Below, in pieces: positions 55,231-64,000 of a DNA stretch of 64,000 nt. Positions within the stretch are counted from its first letter, which is position 1. Every line of letters begins with the position of its first letter. The notes beneath the pieces are model-generated. The model saw nothing but the letters and a program-made list of their open reading frames with translations. It was not told the origin of the DNA and made no database searches. The DNA is from Hypoxylon rubiginosum (Eukaryota > Ascomycota > Sordariomycetes > Xylariales > Hypoxylaceae), in assembly GCA_902806565.1 (NCBI GenBank), contig CADCXA010000030.1, positions 1,488,001 through 1,552,000 on the forward strand, read 5' to 3'. A program made the translations under genes and the position numbers.

Positions 55231-58200
55231 ATGGCCATATTCACGGCAGGTATTGTGTGGGATCCAAGGGAGCCTCTTCCACCAGAGTTTCAGTCTCTGA
55301 CGGGTCCCGGATACCCTCATGTGCTTTTAGCGCAAAAAAATGTCAAATACTCCGGTGGAATGCCAGTATCTGATACCGGATCTTCTACTTCTATCATCAA
55401 TGAGAGAAGTTCATCTGCGAGTCTAAAGATACTCCCTGACGGAGTAATCGAGGAGCCCACTCGAAATATACTACCGCCTATGTCTGTCTCAATTGACGGT
55501 CGTATCATTGATGACACGGCAAGCATAACGGTGACACAAGCCTTCTGGAATAACGCCGAGATCCCTATACACCAGGCATCCTACGTGTTTCCACTCCCTA
55601 GCGGCTGCACAGTGACAAATTTCAGCTGTCGAGTTGGTCGGGAAAAGGTACTTAGGGCTAGGGCTCAGCCCAAGAAAGAAGCCCAGGAAGCATTCCGAAA
55701 TGCCATCGTAACAGGACATACTGCTGCACTACTTCAACAAAACACGCCAGAAATTTTCACTGCCTCACTTGGCAACGTACCCCCTGACACGAGACTTGAG
55801 ACCAAACTCACATACATCACGTTATTGAAACGCCAATTTTCAGAGGAAAGAAATGTCACAACCCTCTCTATTCCTACCGCTATTGCGAATCGATATGGAA
55901 ATACCCCAGCGGATATCCCCACGCCAGATTTGCAAGGGGTTCCTCGTACATTCACCCTTCAGCTCGAAGTGTCGGAAGCCGAAGAGCGTCTCGAAATCAA
56001 AAGCGAGAGCCACAAGATCTTCCTGGATCATAGCAGCAGCAAGCCTCAAGCCTCAAACTGGCAGTCGCTTTCAAGAAATAGCTATGAATCAACCTCGGAA
56101 GTCGCTGTGGTGAGGTTGGATCCTGCAGTAGGGTTCTTACACGAGGATTTCGTCCTTAGTATGGAATCAAGTTCCTCAAATGGGACAGCGCAACCCCACG
56201 CGTGGCTTGAGTCTCATCCCTTTCTTAAGAACCAGAATGCTCTGATGTTAACCATACCTTCCCCGTTCATGGAAGAGGAGAGGAAAATATCAGCGCGTGG
56301 AGAGGTACTCTTCTTGGTTGACAGGTCCGGCTCTATGAGAGACAAGATCGAAGCCGTAAAATCATCTCTTAAATTCTTCCTGAAAGGAATTCCTCTAGGC
56401 CGGACGTTTAACATTTGGTCATTTGGATCTGACCATGTAAAACTGTGGGACAGGTCGCAGATCTACAGCGCAGAGTCTCTACAAGTGGCCTTGGACTATG
56501 TCGAAGCACAGTTTAAAGCAGACATGGGAGGAACTGAGCTGGTACCAGCGCTTAGCGCTATCCTGCAGAACAGGGATTTCTCATGCCCTTGCGATGTGAT
56601 CATATTGACAGATGGAGAAGTTTGGCGACTCGACGAAACTCTAGCACTTGTGCAGAGGACTAGAACTGTCTCTGGGGGAGCAGTGCGGTTCTTTTCTTTA
56701 GGAATCGGAGCTCATGTCTCTCACGCACTGGTGCAGGGAATTGCATCTCGGGGTGGAGGCTATTCCGAAGTTATCCCAAAGGCGAGTATGGGAGGCTGGG
56801 AGGACCGGCTTGTCGCTATGCTAAAAGCAGCCCTCACAAGTCACGTCAGCACTCTCAATGTCAAGTTGAACAATGAGAATTCCAGCAGGTTCTTAACGTC
56901 ACCAGCCGATGCCGGAACTCTCAACCCATTCCAGGGGAATAGAATATTTGCACTCTCCACATCAGATTCGCCCTTAGACCAGCTGAACAGCGTCATCATT
57001 GAAAAAGTAAACTCTGATGGTCACCAAGTCAGCGCTGCGGTGGAAATCACGAGACTGAAGAAGCAGGAAGCGACAATCCACAATCTGGCTGTACGAGCTA
57101 TTTTAGACGACTTGGAGCACTCACCGAGTAGCATCTCCATAGCTTCGTCTCTAGACACATCCAGCTCAGCGAGGAGGACAAGACTTAGCGAAGCTCAAGC
57201 TACAGATCTCGCTTGTCGATTTTCGCTACTGTCGAAATGGACGAGTTTCTTCCTCCAACAGGAGAACGTCAAACTCAAAGACGAGGACGAATCTATCCAC
57301 ACTATTATTCCAGTACGTGATGCTGAGGGTGATCTGGACTTACTTCGACCACGAGGCGGAAGTCGGCATCCAGCTAGCCAGAAAGCGACTGATACTTCCT
57401 CTGCCATACCCGCACGCCTCAAATCCGACGACTCCACTACAGGAGATGTGCAGGTCGAAAGTCGGAATGACACTCGAGATGAGATAGAGTTTGGTTTTTA
57501 CCCAAGGACACCTGACAAGTCGCCATTTTGCGATGTACTGAGCTTGGCCGGCGACACCCCAAGCGATTCCATGTATCAGATCATCCGCCCTGAATCTAAG
57601 CAAACTAAGCTCGATCATTTACGAGCGCTCCGTACAGCCCGCTCGAGGGTTGGACGACACAGGTCAGAAAGTATAAGCAGATGTTTGGAATCGCTCATAT
57701 CGCCTGCTTCTGAACTTCCCTCTACGGCTATTGAACCTGCCCGTATATCCACATCGCTTACTATGAAACGCCCTAGTACAATGCCGCAATACCTCATGAC
57801 GAAATCTGCACCTGAAGAGCCCGTGGTCCACAAGCGCCACCTGAGTGTCGAGCCAACGTTTTTCGAATCTTATCGGAGTGATCCGCAAAAGGAGTTTGTG
57901 GCAAGCCTACTCGCCTATCAGAATTTTGATGGAAGCATCAACGTCGACGTGCAATCTCTTCTGGAGCCCTCACTGACGCAGGCCTCGCAAAAGATCGAAG
58001 AGTACGCGGTGGACGATGGTGGAGTTGCGAGTGCTTCGGCAGCTCTCCTGTCCTACACGGTCATCGTCGTCGTGTCGCTCGAGCGCCACCTCCAGGATTG
58101 CAAGGGTCTCTGGGACCTGATGAGGGCAAAGGCTGTCGATTACGTCCGCTCGCAAGTGCCGGATGAGTCCAAGATGGATAAGCTCATGGAATTTGCGAAA

Positions 58201-58344
58201 GAATTATTGGCCGGCCATGGGTTTGCACTATCAACGCCCAGCGTGGATGCCAGCATTGGCTCTAGTAGTGAAGCGGCAGATAATCCTCAGGGGTCCGATG
58301 ACAGGCCGAAACCGACACTAATTCATGTAGCACCAATAGACTAA
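55231..58344 (+). CDS. VIT and von Willebrand A domain protein
   Basis: Intronless, 1,037 residues. Residues ~88-205 form a VIT (vault inter-alpha-trypsin) domain: ASITVTQAFWNNAEIPIHQA, SYVFPLPSGCTVTNF, EAQEAFRNAIVTGHTAALLQ, FTASLGNVPPDTRLE. The vWA domain spans ~355-545. Its metal-ion-dependent adhesion site is complete: DRSGSM (Asp ~364), the Thr in MGGTELVPAL (~433) and the Asp in IILTDGEVW (~460). The C-terminal ~450 residues are mostly Ser/Asp-rich and probably disordered, ending in a helical segment (LMEFAKELLAGHG). There is no signal peptide, so it is probably intracellular, unlike animal inter-alpha-trypsin heavy chains. Fungal members are poorly characterised; role unknown. Shares a promoter region with the STAND-N gene. 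Confidence 0.9.
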   Translation: MAIFTAGIVWDPREPLPPEFQSLTGPGYPHVLLAQKNVKYSGGMPVSDTGSSTSIINERSSSASLKILPDGVIEEPTRNILPPMSVSIDGRIIDDTASITVTQAFWNNAEIPIHQASYVFPLPSGCTVTNFSCRVGREKVLRARAQPKKEAQEAFRNAIVTGHTAALLQQNTPEIFTASLGNVPPDTRLETKLTYITLLKRQFSEERNVTTLSIPTAIANRYGNTPADIPTPDLQGVPRTFTLQLEVSEAEERLEIKSESHKIFLDHSSSKPQASNWQSLSRNSYESTSEVAVVRLDPAVGFLHEDFVLSMESSSSNGTAQPHAWLESHPFLKNQNALMLTIPSPFMEEERKISARGEVLFLVDRSGSMRDKIEAVKSSLKFFLKGIPLGRTFNIWSFGSDHVKLWDRSQIYSAESLQVALDYVEAQFKADMGGTELVPALSAILQNRDFSCPCDVIILTDGEVWRLDETLALVQRTRTVSGGAVRFFSLGIGAHVSHALVQGIASRGGGYSEVIPKASMGGWEDRLVAMLKAALTSHVSTLNVKLNNENSSRFLTSPADAGTLNPFQGNRIFALSTSDSPLDQLNSVIIEKVNSDGHQVSAAVEITRLKKQEATIHNLAVRAILDDLEHSPSSISIASSLDTSSSARRTRLSEAQATDLACRFSLLSKWTSFFLQQENVKLKDEDESIHTIIPVRDAEGDLDLLRPRGGSRHPASQKATDTSSAIPARLKSDDSTTGDVQVESRNDTRDEIEFGFYPRTPDKSPFCDVLSLAGDTPSDSMYQIIRPESKQTKLDHLRALRTARSRVGRHRSESISRCLESLISPASELPSTAIEPARISTSLTMKRPSTMPQYLMTKSAPEEPVVHKRHLSVEPTFFESYRSDPQKEFVASLLAYQNFDGSINVDVQSLLEPSLTQASQKIEEYAVDDGGVASASAALLSYTVIVVVSLERHLQDCKGLWDLMRAKAVDYVRSQVPDESKMDKLMEFAKELLAGHGFALSTPSVDASIGSSSEAADNPQGSDDRPKPTLIHVAPID

Positions 58345-58891
58345 GAAATGGTCATTTAGGTGTGAATCTATATATGGTGATGTATTGCGACAGTTCTGGG
58401 ACCCATGGCCACGGCAGTTCGCTCTTTATCTGATTATTCTCTCGTTCAGGGGTTGTGGTTGTGAGCAGTAGTCAAGGGTACGCCGGATTATGTTCCACTC
58501 ATTTTACTAGAGCAAACTTAACTGAGCCCTTTTGATTTATAACTTATCTATCTTGAGTGTAGGATGATTTACTAGAAGAATCTTGCGATATTTACCTACC
58601 TACCTCAGGTACCTAAGGTATACAACTCCTCTTAACTAAGTCCCGTCTCCTATACTTGCCCGACGATACGGTTTCAATATAACGAATAAAATGAAGACAC
58701 ACTTGAGCCTCCGTAGAACCATATTCATGATAGCCCAAGTACGTAGCTAGCGTTTATTATTGATAAGGACTGTTAATACTGCTTGATATTTGAGCAATCA
58801 AATCCGGAGCTAGATACACATGACAAATTCTCATCAAATACTCAGTTTCTTCCTCCACTATTCTATTCGGTAGCTTCGGCAATATTTTCTC
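58345..58891. other. Intergenic region with AGGTACCT motif
   Basis: Lies between the 3' ends of two convergent genes. Contains ACCTACCTACCTCAGGTACCTAAGG-type repeats near 58593-58620. No gene is seen. Confidence 0.5.
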
Positions 58892-59216
58892 CTAGCAATT
58901 AAACCGTGACTGTGTTACCCAGTTGCACATCACCTGGCCGACACAGCTGCAGCACATGCAGGCCTAATCCAGCTTGTTAGCAGATCCTCTTCCTCTCTCG
59001 CTCACCCGCTTGACATACCTTCTTAGCTCTATCATCGTTGCTCGTACCATCAATACACGATAGCGTCTGGTTGTTTGTAAAGCGGAATTGGTTGTAGCAG
59101 GCGTTGGCATCGATAACAGCGGCACATTCGTCGGTTGCTGCCAGCTCTCGAGTGCATTCAGGAAACTGACCGAGAGCCACGACAGCCCAGAGTGAAAAGG
59201 TGAGTGAGAGCTTCAT
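58892..59216 (-). CDS. Small secreted cysteine-rich protein (effector-like)
   Basis: Two exons, 59019-59216 and 58892-58963 (55-nt intron, GTATGT donor, GCTAAC branch, TTAG acceptor), give 89 residues. A ~16-residue signal peptide (MKLSLTFSLWAVVALG) precedes a mature part of 73 residues with ten cysteines, spaced evenly in the first half (C21, C31, C40, C54) and clustered in the second (CMCCSC, then two more, the last being the C-terminal residue). An even number fits five disulphides. Without splicing the frame would end in a basic nonsense tail (ERERKRIC), which supports the intron. No family recognised. Small size, secretion and cysteine content are those of apoplastic effectors or antimicrobial peptides; this is inference. 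Confidence 0.78.
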
Positions 59217-60269
59217 TGCGAGTGTCTGAAGATCGTGCTTCGCTGAGATGAGCTTAGGTGCGGATAGCTAGGTCAAAGCTAGCTACCTCTTGTCAGACAC
59301 ACGAGTGGGACTAGTAAATATTATAGAAACAATTATATGACATCAGATTAGATATAATTATTCGTGTCGACTCTTCGGTGGTGTTCACAATAACTGAAAT
59401 TCTCGGTGTGGTTTAATTATCGATTTTAGCCGAGCGCGTCATATGCCCCCCTGAGCCATGCCCTCCGGATTATGTGTAAGAAATAACTAAGAATTGGCAT
59501 TCACTCTCATTCGCTAGAAATGGCAAGTATCTGATATTACGCCGCCACTGTAGTGCGGGGAGAAGTAAGAAGAATGCTTGGGTCGACTATTTTGGTCTAA
59601 TAGGGGCAACATACAAGTCTACTACGGAGTTGGAAAACATCGTCCCCTTTGGCTTCATTGGGATATTGTTCCTAATCCGGTATGTCTACCTTAGGTACCT
59701 AGGCACCCAGCTCTAGATGGTAGATATCTAAGATAGAGTCATTGAAGCCTCTCTCCATAAAGCTCGCAGCATAGTATGATACAAGTATACCAGGTACCTA
59801 GGCAGGCAAAGTCTTCGTAGTCATTCTAACACCAGGTGAGCAGTCAGGGGTCAAAGACAAATGAACCTCTGGCCGAAACAATACACTATTGATAGAAAGT
59901 GATGAAAATGATGTTGATAAGGGGCATCACTTTAATCCCCCCCGGTGTTGCAGTGCCGTTGATGTCTCCGGAAAGTGACGTTTACTGCCGACTCGACATC
60001 CATGTGCAAGTCCACATTAACCGGAATCAAAGTCAAAACCCGCTCGCCTATCGAAATGTTTCCTTATATTAATAAATAGTATTTTCCGACACCGAGAGTC
60101 AAGCATGCGTTTCCTTATCAGATGTGGAAGAGACGGCAGTGGTTCACTGACAGGTGAATGATCTCACCGTGGCTAAGATAACAACTATCGCTTGTCTCCT
60201 TCCCTCCTCTCGATTTTGTTTTAGTTCAGCGACATCTGAGAATAACCAAAATAGTGAGGCCTCGTCAAG
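59217..60269. other. AT-rich intergenic region
   Basis: No gene seen. The TTAGGTACCTAGGCA-type motif occurs near 59691-59705 and 59791-59808. It must contain the promoters of the divergent cysteine-rich and DUF1996 genes. Confidence 0.5.
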
Positions 60270-61499
60270 ATGCAGTTGAACACTTTGATTGCTGCCTTAG
60301 GGCTGTTCGCGCCCGCAAGCGCGCTGCTTCGATTTGGCTGCTCGGCCCTGACCGTCCAGCGTCTAGACCCGCTGGTTGAACCGGGAATGAATCCATCGAC
60401 GCATCTTCACCAGATCATTGGAGGTGTATGTTCGAGCTCGCCACGGTTCGCAGTTCTATGCCTATCGCTAATTTGCCGCAGAACTCTTTCAACGTGTCGA
60501 TGCCTCCCGAGGAGCATGATCTCGCAGCACTCTCCACTTGCACGAGTTGCCAGTTCACGGAGGACTTGTCCAACTACTGGACCGCCGTTCTCTTCTATCG
60601 TGCCAAGAATGGCACATTCAAGAGGGTCCCGCAGTCGGCCCAGATCCAGGGAAACCAGGGCGGCATGGTAAGCAGGCCTACACTAGGCACACTAACGGTC
60701 TAACTCGCACTCAAAAGGTCGTCTACTATATGACCGACGCCCTGTTCGACACCGCTCAAAAGTCCACCGTCACCGCTTTCAAGCCCGGTTTCCGCATGCT
60801 TGTCGGCGACTCGACATTCCGTGACCGCGAACAGGCTAGAAACTTCCGCCAACTAACCTATATCTGCATGGAGAACTCGGGCACCCGTGCTCCGGAATAC
60901 ATCAATTTCCCCACAAAACCATGTCCCGGAGGCATAATGGCGAACCACAGGTAAGCTTGACTTACTATTGATCTGGAGTGAGATTACTTACCTACTCTTT
61001 CAGGTTCCCGACCTGCTGGGACGGGAAAAACCTGGACTCTCCCAACCACCAAGACCACGTCGCGTACCCGGAGTCCGGCACGTTCGAATCGGGCGGCCCC
61101 TGCCCTGCCACCCACCCGGTCCGACTTCCCCAGATCTTGCTCGAGACTGTATGGGATACCAGGGCTTTCAACAACCCAGCCGACTTCACGGACGGCAACC
61201 AGCCGTTCGTCTGGTCCAGCGGCGACGCGAGTGGATTTTCTAGTCACGCCGATTATCTGTTCGGCTGGAAGGACGACTCCCTGCAGCGACACCTCGACGG
61301 TCACACGTACGTGTCGGCGCCGACGCTCAAGACCCAGAGTACCGCTCTGCAGAACCAGTGCAAGGTTAAGGACATGGTGGGCGAGGATATTGACAGTTGT
61401 AAGTCATAGAAATCTCTTTCCCCTGAAACATGCCTTCTAGTAGCTAATCGATTTGTTATAGGGTTGACCAGCCTCCCTGGTGGAAACCCGGTTGCGTAA
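60270..61499 (+). CDS. DUF1996 domain protein, secreted
   Basis: Secreted fungal protein of unknown biochemical role; members are often abundant in secretomes, some with WSC domains. Five exons (60270-60425, 60482-60667, 60718-60950, 61004-61398, 61462-61499) join in phase to 335 residues. A signal peptide (MQLNTLIAALGLFAPASALL) is followed by RFGCSALTVQRLDPLVEPG and the family signature HLHQIIGGNSFN split by intron 1. Then come LSTCTSCQFTEDLSNYWTAV, GFRMLVGDSTFR, NHRFPTCWDGKNLDSPNHQD and CPATHPVRLPQ. The end carries the usual WKDDSLQRHLDGHTYVSAP. The protein stops just after the domain, so no WSC or glycan-binding extension is present. All conserved cysteines appear intact. Confidence 0.92.
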
Positions 61500-61743
61500 A
61501 GGAGAAGGTTATGTTCTTGGGGGTTGCTATAAATTTGATGCCCAGAAGTCGTGCCGAAAGACGCAGCAGATTTCCTAAATTCGCCTATAATTCCTTACCC
61601 AGCTGTGTCTAGAATTATTATCACCTACCCCGTTGCACTAGTCGATTTCAAGGCCTGCCAGTATCCTGGTCATGTTTATATGTGCACTTCACACTTTACG
61701 AAAGTAAAAAAAGGTAACAGAGGAAACATTAAGAAATGTATAG
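61500..61743. other. Short intergenic gap
   Basis: Contains the DUF1996 3' flank. A run of seven A at about 61705-61712 would be a T-run on the minus strand, downstream of the tRNA gene, and could act as a backup Pol III terminator. Nothing else seen. Confidence 0.4.
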
Positions 61744-61748
61744 AAAAA
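61744..61748 (-). terminator. Pol III terminator of the tRNA-Ser gene
   Basis: Five T residues on the minus strand follow directly after the discriminator base of the tRNA, the standard RNA polymerase III stop signal. Confidence 0.75.
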
Positions 61749-61859
61749 CGACGCCTGCAGGATTCGAACCTGCGCCCCCGAAGGGATTGCCTTACAAACT
61801 ACTATCTTCCGATTGTGGGGATAGCAGGGCAACGTGTTAGGCCACTCCACCAAAGCGTC
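61749..61859 (-). tRNA. tRNA-Ser (anticodon GCT) with intron
   Basis: The minus strand folds as a class II tRNA. Acceptor GACGCTT pairs with AGGCGTC (one G-T pair). The D arm is GTGG...CAC. The anticodon stem is TTGCC/GGCAA. A long variable arm (CCC-TTCG-GGG) and a T arm (GCAGG-TTCGAAT-CCTGC) complete it. The discriminator base is G (61749), the serine identity base. After the loop bases CTGCTA (anticodon GCT, position 37 A) a 29-nt intron occupies 61793-61821, at the canonical position between 37 and 38. It decodes AGC and AGT codons. The A and B boxes (TGGAGTGG-like, GGTTCGAATCC) are in place. Confidence 0.95.
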
Positions 61860-62179
61860 CACCGCATATTCACTACCAGACAGGATGTCTCACGTGACGT
61901 GTAGGTTGTCCCAGCCAAATTATTCTAAGTACCACTCTCTAGTTCCAAGAAGAAACGGATTTCACTCCATCTGGTAGTCGCCCCGTCCAATGCAAACAGA
62001 GGGCGAGCCCTCAAGTAGAAAAGGTAACTAGTCCTAAAGACAAGGTATATGTTTATAATGGTACCGGTATTTACCTAGGTATATTATGATTTGGCTCGTA
62101 CTATTCGCTTAGAGCCGTGTGGAAACCCTCCCTCCTTCACTAATGGAAGAACAATACATGTGGAGTAGCACCCAAGTCA
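61860..62179. other. Intergenic gap, nothing recognised
   Basis: About 320 nt between the 5' end of the tRNA gene and the 3' end of the flavin monooxygenase gene. One TTACCTAGGTATATT motif near 62070. No gene seen. Confidence 0.5.
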
Positions 62180-63419
62180 CTAATGGGTCCCATTGGCACC
62201 ATTTTCTCTCTTCTTCAACTCCTCGCGCACCCTAGGCAGCACGAAGCGCCCATAGTCAATCGCATCGTTGAGGTTGTCGTAGCCGCGGATGGAGATGAGC
62301 TCGGCGCCGAGGTCGACGTAGTCCAGGAGCGAGTCGACGATGGTCTGGACGGAGCCCACGAGGGCCGTGGACGCGCCGCGCGCGTTGGTCGCCGTGACGG
62401 TGGGGTACCAGAGCGCGCGGTCCTGGACCTCGCCGCGCTTGGCGATGTCGAGCAGCCGCTGGGAGCCGACGTTCTGGGGCGGCGGGGCCCCGGCCGGCAC
62501 GCGGCTCTTGCCGTCGGCCCGGTTGCCCTGCAGCGCGTCGAGCGTGCGGTGCGCCTTGGCCCAGGCCAGCTCCTCGGTCTCCGCGACGATGGGCCGGAAC
62601 GTGACCCAGATGCGCGGGCGGTCCTTGCGCCCGGCCTTCTCGGCTTCGGCGTAGATGCGGTCGACCTGCTCCTTGGTCTCCTTAAGCGGCTCGCCCCACA
62701 GTCCCTGTAACGACGCGGGTCAGTAATTGCTTGTTCAGGGAGGAGATTGGCGCAATTAATGCATGCCTCGGCAGTGATTGCTCGTAGGCGAGCAGAAATG
62801 CTACTAGGAAGGGGAAAGAAGAACTCTGGATGTTACATACAAAGATATCCGCCAGGCTGCCACCGATCCGGTACGCCTCCGCCGATGACCCGCCCACCGA
62901 CACCGGGATGCTTTTCCCGTTCACCGGCCGCACCAGGTTACGGAATTGCTTGAACGTGTAGTACTTGCTGTCCCAGTCGAAGGGCTCCGGCGACTCCCAC
63001 GCCCGCTTGAGGATCTTGATATAATCCTCGAGCCGCGCGTACCGCTCCTCCTTGTTCAGGAAGTCGCCCTCCCTCGCCTGCTCGACGTCGCTGCCGCCGG
63101 CGATGAAGTGCACCACGGCGCGGCCGCGGCTGAGCTGGTCAAGCGTAGCCAATGCTTTGGCGGCAACCGTAGGATACAGCGTATTCGGGCGAAGCGCAAT
63201 TATGATCTTAAGATTCTTGGTCACTGCGGCGATGGTAGCGCCGGTGGTGAAAGGGTCAAAGTACGATGAGTCGTACGGCACAAGCGTATAGTTAAATTCA
63301 TAGTCATCAAGGTTCTTGGCGTACCGAGTCAAGTAATCCGGGTCAATTGCCGGGTTCGGGAGCGGGTTTAACTCCGTCGATGGGTTCGGAAATGTCAAGC
63401 TAATAAATTCGGTAGGCAT
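62180..63419 (-). CDS. LLM-class flavin-dependent monooxygenase (SsuD/alkanesulfonate type)
   Basis: Predicted FMNH2-dependent luciferase-like monooxygenase, nearest in style to alkanesulfonate monooxygenases that release sulfite from sulfonates when sulfur is scarce. Exons 62841-63419 and 62180-62704 (136-nt intron, GTATGT donor, CAG acceptor, phase 0) give 367 residues. Visible landmarks: YLTRYAKNLDDYEFNYTLVP, SSYFDPFTTGATIAAVT, IIALRPNTLYPTVAAKALAT, LDQLSRGRAVVHFIAGGSD, EERYARLEDYIKILKRAW, KSIPVSVGGSSAEAYRIGG and, after the intron, GLWGEPLKETKEQVDRIYAE and LISIRGYDNLNDAIDYGRFV. All match the order in bacterial SsuD. Partner flavin reductase and transporter genes are not nearby, as expected in a fungus. 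A bacterial origin in the family's distant past is possible; the intron and GC-biased codons show it is settled in the genome. Confidence 0.9.
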
Positions 63420-64000
63420 TTTGACGGTTATTTTCGGAGATTATTATAATTATCTAGAATTAGGTCCAGCCAAAGAGTTAAAGGAGTGATAATTTATACT
63501 ATGCTCCATTATACTAAACTCGATGGCGACAACTATTCTAGAATCACGCAATACCCATGGGCCGGTCCCGGCCAGGTATACTCCTCATCTCAACCCCAAC
63601 TACTCGTGTAATAGATAGTAGACCAACCGTATTCAGTTCTTGATTTATAATCATGTAACTAATTTAGATCACTATAATGGTGATATACCCTAGGTACCTG
63701 AGGTACCTTCTAGGTAGGTTTCTAATATACTCTATTGACTTAAAGATCTATAAATTGTTCCATGAGAATATGAATTAGCTTTAAATGTACTAGGCGGGAA
63801 ACCAATGTTTTTTTTTTTTGGTATCCCCTTTGATGATCATAGGCCAAGAAGGAAGGTCAGATGTATAATATAGCTGCCCTCTATATTACCTAGGAAATAA
63901 ACAAAATAAGCCGTACTAGAATAGAACCGCCCCGCAGGCATACACACCGGTATATATCATAGGAAAGTGTTATAATGTGCCTGGTACATTTGAAATACGC
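63420..64000. other. AT-rich intergenic end of window
   Basis: No gene is seen. Contains a dense group of the palindromic motif (CCTAGGTACCTGAGGTACC and CTAGGTAGG, 63689-63719) and a poly-T run near 63810. Confidence 0.5.

Noticed and set aside
62183..62710. 175-codon plus-strand frame
   Set aside because: Shadow of the second exon of the flavin monooxygenase.
1..64000. CRISPR arrays, rRNA genes, complete transposons with terminal repeats
   Set aside because: None seen. No regularly spaced direct repeats, no rRNA-like conserved blocks, and no reverse transcriptase or DDE transposase motifs were found.

Overview
This window is from the nuclear genome of a filamentous ascomycete (Pezizomycotina, most likely a Sordariomycete-type genome). 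Genes carry short introns of about 45-150 nt with GTANGT donors, CTAAC branch points and YAG acceptors. Many of the gene families are specific to mould-type fungi: HET-domain and STAND/NACHT proteins, an AA9 polysaccharide monooxygenase, DUF1996, and a fungal type III polyketide synthase. A tRNA-Ser(GCT) gene with a canonical intron is also present. The order or species cannot be fixed from the sequence alone.

Layout. (1) 1-6.4 kb is gene-poor, with two weak small gene candidates. (2) 6.4-12.1 kb is a housekeeping block: a TB2/DP1/HVA22 (REEP/Yop1-type) ER-membrane protein, MGM101 (mitochondrial DNA recombination), COA4 (twin CX9C cytochrome oxidase assembly factor, four small exons) and biotin-protein ligase; the last two are divergent. 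(3) 12.8-17.6 kb is an NLR-like protein with alpha/beta-hydrolase, NACHT and ankyrin parts. (4) 18.3-21.8 kb holds PAM16 (start codon alone in its own exon), a Yip1-family Golgi protein and a double-psq/CENP-B helix-turn-helix protein. (5) 23.5-27.5 kb has a convergent pair, an ACS-family MFS transporter and a microsomal P450. (6) 27.5-31.8 kb is empty and is followed by the AA9 enzyme. (7) 34-47.1 kb is a non-self-recognition-type island: a 1,567-residue STAND protein ending in a Cys-rich zinc-binding-like module, a small Cys/His protein of unknown function, a HET protein fused to a polytopic membrane domain, and a two-exon HET protein. A 50-bp relic of the STAND gene's 3' end lies inside the island. 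(8) 47.4-52.3 kb has aspartylglucosaminidase, the type III PKS and a small four-helix membrane protein. (9) 52.4-58.3 kb is a divergent pair: an eight-exon protein with a fungal STAND-type N-terminus but no NTPase, and a VIT-VWA protein. (10) 58.9-63.4 kb has a ten-cysteine small secreted protein, a DUF1996 secreted protein, tRNA-Ser and a flavin-dependent luciferase-like monooxygenase.

Functional reading. Four genes (MGM101, COA4, PAM16 and, more loosely, the ligase that biotinylates carboxylases) serve mitochondria and primary metabolism. The AA9 enzyme, DUF1996 protein and cysteine-rich protein are predicted to be secreted and fit a plant- or litter-associated life. The NLR, STAND, two HET proteins and the STAND-N protein make the window rich in candidate programmed-cell-death and allorecognition genes; this is the most interesting part. 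Exon structures were built by hand from splice motifs and reading-frame phase and need transcript confirmation.
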